Shown here one piece after another: positions 29,172-37,661 of a DNA stretch of 64,000 bases; the stretch's first letter is position 1; every line of letters starts with the position of its first letter. The notes below the pieces were generated by a model. It did not search any database. It saw nothing but the letters and a program-made list of their open reading frames with translations, and was not told where the DNA came from. The DNA comes from an uncultured Bacteroidota bacterium (lineage in GTDB: Bacteria; Bacteroidota; Bacteroidia; Chitinophagales; Saprospiraceae). Where the stretch lies: contig CALMSX010000083.1 in assembly GCA_937872515.1 (NCBI GenBank), forward strand, positions 62,001 to 126,000, read 5' to 3'. The position numbers were made by a program, and so were the translations under genes.

Positions 29172-30107
29172 TCAAGCTGTCAGCCAGCGATCTTTTATGG
29201 TTTCTTTCTCCTGAATGGCTTTGAGTGTATCTTCATATTCTTTTCCAATCTGTTCAAGTAGATTGATGACAAAGTCTCTTTGGTTTCCTACAATAGCAGC
29301 CAGCGTCTTAACTTTGTTTTGGGTTACCCAGTCAGAAATAAAATTATCTATCCATTCCCTCGAGAAGGAGCTAAATTCATGTAGAGGTAACTGACCTGAA
29401 GGAGCAGTGATGCCAATGTCATAAAGTTCCTTATCAAAAAGTCTGAGTGCATTGTTGGCGGCATAACTCAAATCTGCAGCTTTTCGAATGCAGTCAAATT
29501 TTTGCCTGTCGCTCCAGCTGCCCGAAGTGTACATGTCTTTTGATCCCCATGAGATGGCGTTTTGTAATTCCTGACTGACCCCATCTAAATGGATCAACGC
29601 AACTTTTCCACTTTCCTTGGCTTCCTCAATCTCAATCAGTCGGGATTTAAGCAAATCCACTTCTTTGAGGAGTTCAATTAATACTTCTGATTTTTCCTCT
29701 CTATTTGATAAAAGCTCCTCCTGACGTTGTTTTTTCAACAACAAAAGTTTGGTTTTATTTTGCTCTAAATCTGCTGCTTTGGATTCGAGTACAGATGCTT
29801 CAAATTTAGTTAACTCAATGTTTTTTTCAAGTTCTTTAATCTTTAATGATACCCTTAGATAATCTTGTCTTTCTTTTTCAAGATTTTTATCCTTATTCCC
29901 CATCAGGCTATCAAAAATCGAACTTACATTCATACGTTCGAGGGCTTCAATATCTTCCAGCTCTTTGTCAAGTTGTAACTTTTGTTCTGCTAACTCCTCT
30001 TCTTTTTCTGAGATTGAATTGATCAGCACATCGTAGTGCTTTTTGGCTGCCTCGAGATGACCAATCCTGGCCATCGTTTCATGAATCTGGCTTGTTAGAG
30101 ATGACAT
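29172..30107 (-). CDS. Coiled-coil protein of unknown function
   Basis: About 311 residues from the ATG at 30107 (the frame is open to 30125). Residues ~1-175 are almost entirely charged heptad-like helix (for example EEELAEQKLQLDKELEDIEAL and LEKERQDYLRVSLKIKELEKNIEL). A more globular, tryptophan-containing C-terminal domain follows (SWSDRQKFDCIRKAADLSYAANNALRLFDKEL). There is no signal peptide or membrane segment. It lies just behind the RluA gene and probably shares its transcript. I do not recognise the family. Confidence 0.75.
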   Translation of the reverse strand: MSSLTSQIHETMARIGHLEAAKKHYDVLINSISEKEEELAEQKLQLDKELEDIEALERMNVSSIFDSLMGNKDKNLEKERQDYLRVSLKIKELEKNIELTKFEASVLESKAADLEQNKTKLLLLKKQRQEELLSNREEKSEVLIELLKEVDLLKSRLIEIEEAKESGKVALIHLDGVSQELQNAISWGSKDMYTSGSWSDRQKFDCIRKAADLSYAANNALRLFDKELYDIGITAPSGQLPLHEFSSFSREWIDNFISDWVTQNKVKTLAAIVGNQRDFVINLLEQIGKEYEDTLKAIQEKETIKDRWLTA

Positions 30108-30111
30108 CTTA

Positions 30112-30795
30112 TTATAAATCTGCAACTAAGTCAGCAAATGGTCTCCAGAGCCTAAGTTCCGGAAAGTCGGCTACTATAGAAATTTCTTCTTTGGTGACTG
30201 GATGGATAAATTTCATTTCACGGCAATGTAAAGCAATGGACTTGTCTGGTAAGGCGATTTTACTGCCATATTTTAGATCACCAATGATGGGATAACCCAT
30301 TTTACTCATCTGAGCGCGCGCCTGGTGCGGCCTGCCTGTAACTAAATCGAGTTTGATCAAAGAATATATGTCGATGATACCTGCCAGTTCAAAATGGGTG
30401 ATAGCCAACTTTCCTTCATTGGTCATATTTACTTTGGCTTTCACTTTATTGGCCATCTCATCTTTGATCAGGTAATGTTTCCAGGTACCACTAAAGGGAT
30501 CCGGTCTGGCATCCGTGAGGGCATAATAGGTTTTGCTGATTTTTTTTTCCTGAAATAATTTGCTCATTCTTTCAGCGGCCTTGCTGGTCCTGGCAAATAT
30601 GGTTACGCCAGATGCGGGCCTGTCTAATCTATGTAATACTCCCAACCAAACATTGTCGGGTTTGCCATATCTTACCTTAATATAGGCCTTAACTTCTTCT
30701 TCCAAAGTGGGATCACCCGTTTCATCAGCATGCACCAGCCTACCAGCTTGTTTATTGACCGCGATTAGATGATTATCTTCATAAATTACCTGCAT
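30112..30795 (-). CDS. RluA-family pseudouridine synthase
   Basis: A 227-residue catalytic domain of the RluA family, converting uridine to pseudouridine in rRNA or tRNA. The catalytic aspartate lies in LHRLDRPASGVTIFARTSKAAERMSKLF. The RNA-binding segment LVTGRPHQARAQMSKMGYPIIGD is intact. There is no S4 domain, so it is the compact RluA/TruC-like type. The target position cannot be read from the sequence. Its end lies close to the start of the coiled-coil gene. Confidence 0.92.
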   Translation of the reverse strand: MQVIYEDNHLIAVNKQAGRLVHADETGDPTLEEEVKAYIKVRYGKPDNVWLGVLHRLDRPASGVTIFARTSKAAERMSKLFQEKKISKTYYALTDARPDPFSGTWKHYLIKDEMANKVKAKVNMTNEGKLAITHFELAGIIDIYSLIKLDLVTGRPHQARAQMSKMGYPIIGDLKYGSKIALPDKSIALHCREMKFIHPVTKEEISIVADFPELRLWRPFADLVADL

Positions 30796-30840
30796 TTATT
30801 TCTATTTCCTCGGCAAAGATACGGAAAAGAAGGTCGCAGA

Positions 30841-33306
30841 TTACATCCTGTGAGGCTTTAATTGCTGATAATCCAGGAAGTAAATAATCTTTAAAGAAAG
30901 GTTGTTATTTTGATTTTCGCTTAACACTGAGTCCAAATGATGGAAATAATCAAGTTCAGTCCTGTTATTGAACTGCGAAATGGCATTTTTCCAAACTAAG
31001 TTGATGAAGCTGCCTTGGGCAAATTGCCAGGTATAAACGAGGTCGATGTTAAAATAATCTGCCGATCTACCCGGATTTTCATTGCTTAAGGAAAATGGAT
31101 TCAGACTTCCATCCTGATTCAGAAGGTAAAAAGCTTTGTTGGTAACGGTGCTTGTATAATGTCTTATCCTTGCGGTAAGCCCCATCCGATTGGTAAAATT
31201 ATACTTTAAACTAAGTGTATTGACAACGGTGTTGATATTTCTTCGGGCAAAATAAGGTTGGTCATCCTGAAAGCCTGAAAATCCAATATTATTGAACTTT
31301 GGTTGATAACTAAAACCGAGAGAGATTGAGGTTTTAGAATTGAATCGGATGGATTGAAAAATATTAGCATCATAACTCAATCTATCGTAAAAGGAAATAT
31401 AATTCCTTAAATAGAATTCTGCCGATAAATAATACATCTTATTGTTGTTGGTTTCAAACCAACCTCCATATACATAACTTTTGCCATCTCTAAAATATTT
31501 GCCTTGTTGTCTGGGTTCATAGAAATCATTGGATTCCGGCTTATATGACAAGTATATGCCGGCCCACCATAAATTTTTTAGTTGCCCATTAAAATTCAAT
31601 TTGGCCTCTACGGATTGATAAGTTTTTTGAACTGGCTCAAACTTTTTGTACAAATGACTAACATTGAAATTTCCATTGATGTTGATTCTATTGTACCACG
31701 TACCTGGATTTACCCATCTATAACTCAGCCAAAGACCATGGTTAATAAAATTGTTATTGGTAAAGTAACCAAGGTCATTGCTGGTAAACTTGGTATCTGT
31801 CAATTCCTGAAAGAGGTTAAAATTAAAGCGACCACTTTTTTTACCCACATAAAACAGATGGCTATACCCTGTTTGAACTTTTGATTCAATAAGCTGACTA
31901 GCCGCCACTTTTCCCCCAATGTTCCATGTATTGGAGTTATCATTGAGATCAAATAATACAGAAGTTACTATGGCTTCATGGGCATCTCCTCGTCTCAAAA
32001 CACTTGTGTTTACAAAACTAATGCTGGAATTGTTTTTTAAGGTTTGATCTACCACCAGGACATTAAAATTGGTAAGAGGATCGGTAAGTTCCTGTCTCTG
32101 TTCACGGGTTTCCATGTTTTCAATGGTGGCGTACTGGGCTGCTGTTAAGGCGTTGAGAAAGGCAATGCCCATGCCATTTTCGGTGCGGCCTGATATCTTG
32201 GAGGCATTGATGAGTCGGGTTTCAATTGGATTGCTGAGTATTCGTTCTTTATCCCTCAACTTTTGATGTACATGGTTGAAATAATAGGGTGTTCCGCCTA
32301 TTCTTCGGGAATAGAAAAAATTACCTTTATTGAACAACTCAATGCCTTCGGTGAAAAATGGACGGTTTTCATTAAAGCGTACTTCAAATGGTGTTAAGTT
32401 TAAAACCTGGTTATCACTTTGTACCTGACCAAAATCCGGGATCAAAGTAGCGTCCAGGGTAAAAGCCTGGTTGATGCCCCATTTTACATCCATACCTCCA
32501 TTGATTTGCTGATTCCAGCCTGTGGCATCGGTTTCCGTTGGGTAATGATTGGAATAAAAGGAAAGATATGGAGAGAATTGTAATCGAAGCGGGGGTTTAA
32601 TTTCCTGAAGTCCTGTCCAATGTCCTTCTTGTGTAAGAAAGCCATTGACGGTAGGCCATACTGGGTTCCACATATACTGCTCACCTGTTTTAACTCTTCT
32701 TCTGGTTACATTTAAGCCCCAGTCCTGGATGTTTTTATTGCTAAATCGAATGGCTGAAAACGGAATAAAAATTTCAAAATGCCATTCATTTTCATTTATA
32801 GAGGTAGCGCTTTGCCATACGGCATTCCAACTAAAATCTTCACTTTCATCTACAGATGGTGAGACTTTTGCATCCATTTGTTCATTAAGGGGAGTTACAA
32901 AGTATTCAAACCCGTTTTGATTGTCAAGATAGGTATCAAAAATAATCCCTACAAAGTCATTATTACCAAATCCATCTCTACCTGCTAGTTCTGATGATAT
33001 GTCTTCTTTGGCTGCTTCCCTGCATTTGCCGGCTACAAAAATGCCCTCATCATTGTAGCCCAAATAAATGGTGGTTTGTTTGTTGGTTTCTTCGAGATCC
33101 CCTGGTTTAGGTCTGAATTCTACAAAACTATCCAATTGGCTGACATCATTCCATTCGGAAGGACCAATAATACCATCAATTGTTTTTAGGGATTGTATTC
33201 TTTGTGCAACCAGTTTTTTGGGTGCATAAGATCCAGGCTGCTGAGCGTAGATTGAATTAAAAAAACACAATGTAAACAGGGCAAACAAAAATCTCATCCG
33301 ACACAA
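30841..33306 (-). CDS. DUF5916 outer-membrane protein with CBM9-like N-terminal domain
   Basis: An 821-residue exported protein; the signal peptide begins at the first or fourth residue (MRFLFALFTLCFFNSIYAQQ). Residues ~40-230 form a carbohydrate-binding family 9-like domain (IDGIIGPSEWNDVSQLDSFVEF, VFIPFSAIRFS-like region). The rest is a DUF5916 beta-barrel-like part with repeated aromatic strands and the FFTEGIELFNKGNFFYSRRIGG block. DUF5916 proteins are widespread in Bacteroidota and are presumed outer-membrane barrels, function unknown. It stands alone, 66 bp from kdsC. Confidence 0.85.
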   Translation of the reverse strand: MCRMRFLFALFTLCFFNSIYAQQPGSYAPKKLVAQRIQSLKTIDGIIGPSEWNDVSQLDSFVEFRPKPGDLEETNKQTTIYLGYNDEGIFVAGKCREAAKEDISSELAGRDGFGNNDFVGIIFDTYLDNQNGFEYFVTPLNEQMDAKVSPSVDESEDFSWNAVWQSATSINENEWHFEIFIPFSAIRFSNKNIQDWGLNVTRRRVKTGEQYMWNPVWPTVNGFLTQEGHWTGLQEIKPPLRLQFSPYLSFYSNHYPTETDATGWNQQINGGMDVKWGINQAFTLDATLIPDFGQVQSDNQVLNLTPFEVRFNENRPFFTEGIELFNKGNFFYSRRIGGTPYYFNHVHQKLRDKERILSNPIETRLINASKISGRTENGMGIAFLNALTAAQYATIENMETREQRQELTDPLTNFNVLVVDQTLKNNSSISFVNTSVLRRGDAHEAIVTSVLFDLNDNSNTWNIGGKVAASQLIESKVQTGYSHLFYVGKKSGRFNFNLFQELTDTKFTSNDLGYFTNNNFINHGLWLSYRWVNPGTWYNRININGNFNVSHLYKKFEPVQKTYQSVEAKLNFNGQLKNLWWAGIYLSYKPESNDFYEPRQQGKYFRDGKSYVYGGWFETNNNKMYYLSAEFYLRNYISFYDRLSYDANIFQSIRFNSKTSISLGFSYQPKFNNIGFSGFQDDQPYFARRNINTVVNTLSLKYNFTNRMGLTARIRHYTSTVTNKAFYLLNQDGSLNPFSLSNENPGRSADYFNIDLVYTWQFAQGSFINLVWKNAISQFNNRTELDYFHHLDSVLSENQNNNLSLKIIYFLDYQQLKPHRM

Positions 33307-33372
33307 TTATTTGCTAATGACGAAATTTTCGCGCCCAGGGTTGCATAGGAATGGATGAAATTGTGTGTTAAT

Positions 33373-33870
33373 CTATGAAAAGACTGGCCAGGTGCCCTGA
33401 AGTCTCATTGTCTTTTCAATAACATCTCTGACACAACCTTTGCCACCATTGAAGGGAGAAATGTACCGAGCCAGCTGCAATACTTCAGTAACTGCGTCGG
33501 CCGGACAAGCAGATACTCCTGCTTTATTAAGTAAAACGAGATCGGGTAAATCATCTCCCATATATAGGACTTCTTCGTTTTTTAAGTTGTATTTCTCTAA
33601 TAAGTCATCATACGAGGCTGCTTTGTCCTTAAGTTTGTCATAAATGTCTGTTAAGCCCAGGTATTCAAATCTTTTTCTCACACCATCTGAAGCACCTTTT
33701 GTGATGACTGCAACCCGATATCCTCCTTCAATTGCATATCTCACCGCCTGGCCATCGCGCGTGCTCATGGTTCTCAACATATCACCGTTTTCCATTACCA
33801 ATACTTCTCCATTTGTAAATACGCCATCTACATCAAAAACGAAGGTGGTAATGTGTTCAAACCCGTTCAT
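33373..33870 (-). CDS. kdsC: KdsC-type HAD phosphatase (3-deoxy-D-manno-octulosonate 8-phosphate phosphatase)
   Basis: A 165-residue minimal HAD hydrolase without a cap domain, the KdsC hallmark. Motif I is VFDVDGVFTNGE, with VITKGASDGVRKR and the late YMGDDLPDLVLLNKAG. It releases phosphate from KDO-8-phosphate for lipopolysaccharide core synthesis. It shares a minus-strand transcript with fdx and iscX (12 bp after iscX). Confidence 0.9.
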   Translation of the reverse strand: MNGFEHITTFVFDVDGVFTNGEVLVMENGDMLRTMSTRDGQAVRYAIEGGYRVAVITKGASDGVRKRFEYLGLTDIYDKLKDKAASYDDLLEKYNLKNEEVLYMGDDLPDLVLLNKAGVSACPADAVTEVLQLARYISPFNGGKGCVRDVIEKTMRLQGTWPVFS

Positions 33871-33881
33871 AAAAAATTAAT

Positions 33882-34127
33882 TTATTGGTTGTCCCTCCAT
33901 TCGTAGACCCACTTGGCTTGAATTTGTTCCAAATGAGCTTCATTACAATCTTCTCTTTTACCTTCAAAATTAGAGATTGAAAGTACCCACTCAATCAACT
34001 CGGTAAAGCGGATCCGATAAATTTTAGATTCATCAAATTCATCGCCAAACTTTTCATAAAGTCGCATTGCAATATCTTCGTGATCCCCCCAGCCGATGGG
34101 TAAATTATCAAAATGTTCAAATCCCAT
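33882..34127 (-). CDS. iscX: IscX-like iron-sulfur assembly accessory protein
   Basis: An 81-residue protein. The family features are the acidic N-terminal GWGDHEDIAMRLYEKFGDEF and the RIRFTELIEWVLSISNFEG and QAKWVYEWRD segments, matching IscX (YfhJ). IscX binds IscS and modulates desulfurase output and iron donation. It is 17 bp after the ferredoxin gene, as in proteobacterial isc operons, while hscB lies at 48 kb. Confidence 0.9.
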   Translation of the reverse strand: MGFEHFDNLPIGWGDHEDIAMRLYEKFGDEFDESKIYRIRFTELIEWVLSISNFEGKREDCNEAHLEQIQAKWVYEWRDNQ

Positions 34128-34144
34128 GTTCTCTACTTTTATGT

Positions 34145-34489
34145 TTAATCGTGTTCGTGTCCAATGATTCTGGATTGATCAGGTATTTGCACCGTTATTT
34201 GTGCCTCATCACTCAGGATAATACACTGACAAGCCAACCTGGAATTCAAACGAGGATTTATGGCGCGATCGATAAAATCTTCTTCTTTATCGGAAATTTC
34301 TTCCAGGTCGTTTTCACCTTTCAGCACATAAATGTGACAGGTCGAACAAGCACAAACTCCTCCACAATTGTGGTTCAAATGTACATCATGGTCTTCTGTT
34401 ACTTCCAGGATTGAATAACCGGCAGAAACGTCTTCCACTACTTTTTCTGGTATTTGTTCGTTTTCGAACTTAAAAACTACGGTTGCCAT
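34145..34489 (-). CDS. fdx: [2Fe-2S] ferredoxin, ISC/adrenodoxin type
   Basis: A 114-residue ferredoxin. The cluster cysteines are in NCGGVCACSTCHIYV (C-x5-C-x2-C arrangement) and the distant CQCI. The adrenodoxin-type HxC segment and the FIDRAINPRLNSRLACQ region favour the ISC electron donor over plant-type ferredoxin. It supplies electrons for Fe-S cluster assembly and is followed closely by iscX. Confidence 0.92.
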   Translation of the reverse strand: MATVVFKFENEQIPEKVVEDVSAGYSILEVTEDHDVHLNHNCGGVCACSTCHIYVLKGENDLEEISDKEEDFIDRAINPRLNSRLACQCIILSDEAQITVQIPDQSRIIGHEHD

Positions 34490-34592
34490 AATTTAAGTTA
34501 ACAGAATTTAATTTTATTTGTTACTGTTCTCAAGACCTTTAAACAAATTTAATTTGCAAAAGTTCTGGAAAATTGCGAAATTTAATTTTGTG

Positions 34593-35669
34593 CTATAACC
34601 ATCTCTTTTTTCTGAAATAGACTACCATGCCAATTCCAACTATAAACATTAGCCCCAGAACGTAGAAGTAACCGTATTTCCAGTTCAATTCAGGCATGTT
34701 TTTGAAATTCATTCCATAAATACCTGCTATAAAAGTTAAGGGGATAAAAACAGTGGTAACAATGGTTAATACCTGCATTACTGCATTCATTTTGTTGCTC
34801 AAGTGAGACATATAAAGTTCACGGTGACTTACCACAACCTCCCTTTGCATTTCAATGCTTTCAGTCACATAAATGAGGTGGTCATACAGATCATTGAAGT
34901 ACTTGTAGTTGTCTTTTGAAATATGAATGGAATCGGATCTCATTATTTTATTGATAGATTCCCTAACAGGAAATATGTACTTTTTTAAATAGATAAGGTC
35001 GGTTTTGAGAGATTGTATTTGTTTTAAAACCACCTCTATTGGGTGCTCAATTATTTGTGCCTCAATGTTTTGGTTCATTTCATCAACCAAATCAACGATG
35101 CTGATGTAATTGTCAACCGTAACATCATGCAGGGCAAGAAACAAATAGTCAGCACTTTTTCGCCTGATTCTTGATTCAGGCATACTCAATCTGTGCCTGA
35201 TGGGGTCAAAAACATCACCAGGCGTTTCCTGAAACGTTATCAGGATGTTATTTTTTAAGATCAGACTTAGTTGTTCATCTTCAATGATTACATCTTCCTT
35301 TTCGTTTTTCAACATCTTGATACCGGAGTAGATATAATCTTCAAAAATTTCACACTTTGGTCTTGACAATGAATTTAGTATATCTTCTTCCGTAAGGGCA
35401 TGGATACCGAATATGCAACAAATATCGTGGACGGTTTTAACGTCGTGAATGCCGTCAACATTGACCCAATGCACCTTATCGTCTGCCAATTGACGAATGT
35501 CGTTGATACTGATTCCTGATTTATGAAATAAAGAGGAGGAGTCATAAGAATATACACTCATAACCACTTCATCAGATCGTTCGACTCCAATGTAAATGGA
35601 AGAGCCTTGAGGAAGCCCTACTTTTGAAACTTTCTGTTTCTTTGCCTTTTCCCTGTTTTTTCGGGACAT
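34593..35669 (-). CDS. corA: CorA-family magnesium/cobalt channel
   Basis: A 358-residue CorA protein: a large cytoplasmic funnel, a long helix, then two C-terminal membrane helices. The signature GMN is present in GIYGMNFKNMPEL, and the preceding LTIVTTVFIPLTFIAGIYG is the first membrane helix. It forms a pentameric Mg2+ channel. Its start overlaps the udk stop by one base (TAATG), so expression is coupled to uridine kinase. Confidence 0.93.
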   Translation of the reverse strand: MSRKNREKAKKQKVSKVGLPQGSSIYIGVERSDEVVMSVYSYDSSSLFHKSGISINDIRQLADDKVHWVNVDGIHDVKTVHDICCIFGIHALTEEDILNSLSRPKCEIFEDYIYSGIKMLKNEKEDVIIEDEQLSLILKNNILITFQETPGDVFDPIRHRLSMPESRIRRKSADYLFLALHDVTVDNYISIVDLVDEMNQNIEAQIIEHPIEVVLKQIQSLKTDLIYLKKYIFPVRESINKIMRSDSIHISKDNYKYFNDLYDHLIYVTESIEMQREVVVSHRELYMSHLSNKMNAVMQVLTIVTTVFIPLTFIAGIYGMNFKNMPELNWKYGYFYVLGLMFIVGIGMVVYFRKKRWL

Positions 35670-36292
35670 TAGCTATGTTTTAATACAGATTCAATAAAAG
35701 CAGACACCACCAAACTGCCTTTTTCATACGAAGAATTATTGTTGATGATCAGGTCAACATCATCGATGTAAGGTTCTATGTATCTTTCAAAGGATGGCAT
35801 CACATGGTGTTTGTATCTATAAAGCACATCTTCCAACGGATAATTTCTTTCTTTTTGGTCTCTGAGGATCCTGCGAATGATTTTATCACTGGGTTTGGCA
35901 TTGATGATTATGCTGAGGTCCAGGGTTTTAAAAATATCTTTGATGTGGAAAACAAAAAGTCCTTCAACTACAATGACTGGAGCAGGGCTGAAATGTAAAA
36001 CTTTGGGCTTGGCGTGGTCATTATTAAAGCTGTATTCCATTCGTTCAATGGCTTCACCAAGTTGAAGTTTACGAATGTCGCCTACAAAAGCGTCAATATC
36101 GATGGATTCAGGTAAGTCAAAATTTTTGACCCCATTTTCATCATTAACTTGTAATTCACGCGGTAAATAATAGTCATCTTGTGAAATGATACAAAGATTG
36201 GATTCGTGGAATTTGTTGCGCAATGATCTGATAAACGACGTTTTACCCGATCCACTGCCCCCAGAAATCCCAATGAGGGTGGTTTTTTTCAT
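35669..36292 (-). CDS. udk: Uridine kinase
   Basis: A 207-residue P-loop kinase. The Walker A GISGGSGSGKTSF is at 8-20, with SQDDYYLPR and NFDLPESIDIDAFV typical of uridine/cytidine kinases. It phosphorylates uridine or cytidine in salvage. It is divergent from the nucleoside transporter at 36362, giving a paired uptake and salvage unit. Confidence 0.93.
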   Translation of the reverse strand: MKKTTLIGISGGSGSGKTSFIRSLRNKFHESNLCIISQDDYYLPRELQVNDENGVKNFDLPESIDIDAFVGDIRKLQLGEAIERMEYSFNNDHAKPKVLHFSPAPVIVVEGLFVFHIKDIFKTLDLSIIINAKPSDKIIRRILRDQKERNYPLEDVLYRYKHHVMPSFERYIEPYIDDVDLIINNNSSYEKGSLVVSAFIESVLKHS

Positions 36293-36361
36293 GGAATAAT
36301 TATAAATCTTCGCAAAAAATGTGAATTTTTACTTCTCAAATCGTAAAGATAGCGCAAATTT

Positions 36362-37657
36362 ATGGATCAACTCAACGATATTTTAAGGGGCATTTTGGGC
36401 ATTGTTGTAATGCTACTTATCTGTTTTGCTTTTAGCTCCAATAGAAAGGCAATACCGTGGAAAATGGTCTCAATTGGGATAGCGATGCAATTTGTTCTTG
36501 CCCTTTTGATCCTAAAAGTTCCTTTTGTGAGTAATTTTTTTGATTTTTTAGCGGATATGTTTCAAAAAACAATGGAGTTTTCCAAAGCTGGAGCAGAATT
36601 TCTATTTGGTAGCCTGGTAACCAATTTAGACGGTTTCGGTTATATTTTTGCTTTCCAGGTATTGCCAACCATAGTCTTTTTTAGTGCCCTGTCTTCTATT
36701 CTGTATTATTTTGGTATTCTTCAAAAAGTGGTTTTTGCCATAGCCTGGGTAATGTCAAAAAGCATGAAATTATCAGGCCCTGAAAGCCTGGCAGCAGCTG
36801 CCAATATTTTTATTGGACAAACAGAAGCACCTTTGGTTATCAAACCTTACATCAAAAATATGACAAAGTCAGAAATCTTATGTTTGATGGTGGGGGGAAT
36901 GGCAACTATTGCAGGTGGTGTCTTTGCTGCCTATGTTGGTTTTTTAGGTGGTGATGACCCTGTGATGAGACAGTATTTTGCAAAACATCTTTTGACAGCC
37001 TCTTTGCTTTCTGCACCTGCTGCCATCGTTTGTGCTAAAATGTTATTACCGGAAGAAGAAAAAGAAATTAATGCTTCTATGTACTTAGCAAAAGATGAAT
37101 CTGAAAATGTGTTGGATGCGATATCGAAGGGGACAACAGATGGCCTCAAATTGGCTATTAATGTTGGGGTGATGTTGCTCGCATTTACTGCATTGATTGC
37201 ATTTGCCAACGCCTTTTTGATGAAAGCAGTTGGTAGTTGGACGGGCCTGAATGAGTATGTTGTGAGTACCACAAATGGTGCATATGAAGGTTTTAATTTT
37301 ACTTATATTTTAGGATTGATTTTTGCGCCTGTAGCCTGGATCTTGGGTACTCCTTCAGAAGACATACTTAATATTGGTCAATTGTTGGGCCAAAAGACAG
37401 TACTAAATGAGTTTTATGCTTATAAAGAACTGAATGACTTTAAACTGGAAGGTGTTCATCTTCAACCAAAGTCTATATTAATTGCAACATATGCACTTTG
37501 CGGGTTTGCCAATTTTGCATCTATAGGAATCCAAATAGGTGGTATAGGAGCATTGGCACCGGAAAAAAGGGTATTACTAACCCAATTGGGAATAAAAGCC
37601 CTGATAGGTGGTACCATTGCCAGCTTCCTCACGGCTTGCATAGCAGGTATGCTATAG
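36362..37657 (+). CDS. Concentrative nucleoside transporter (NupC/CNT family)
   Basis: A 431-residue inner-membrane symporter of the CNT family with ten or so helices. It includes the signatures GPESLAAAANIFIGQTEAPLVIKPYI, LCLMVGGMATIAGGVFAAYVGFLG and CGFANFASIGIQIGGIG. It imports nucleosides with Na+ or H+. It is divergent from udk and its product feeds udk and cdd, all in this window. It converges with the S9 peptidase gene 4 bp away. Confidence 0.95.
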   Translation: MDQLNDILRGILGIVVMLLICFAFSSNRKAIPWKMVSIGIAMQFVLALLILKVPFVSNFFDFLADMFQKTMEFSKAGAEFLFGSLVTNLDGFGYIFAFQVLPTIVFFSALSSILYYFGILQKVVFAIAWVMSKSMKLSGPESLAAAANIFIGQTEAPLVIKPYIKNMTKSEILCLMVGGMATIAGGVFAAYVGFLGGDDPVMRQYFAKHLLTASLLSAPAAIVCAKMLLPEEEKEINASMYLAKDESENVLDAISKGTTDGLKLAINVGVMLLAFTALIAFANAFLMKAVGSWTGLNEYVVSTTNGAYEGFNFTYILGLIFAPVAWILGTPSEDILNIGQLLGQKTVLNEFYAYKELNDFKLEGVHLQPKSILIATYALCGFANFASIGIQIGGIGALAPEKRVLLTQLGIKALIGGTIASFLTACIAGML

Positions 37658-37661
37658 GCTT

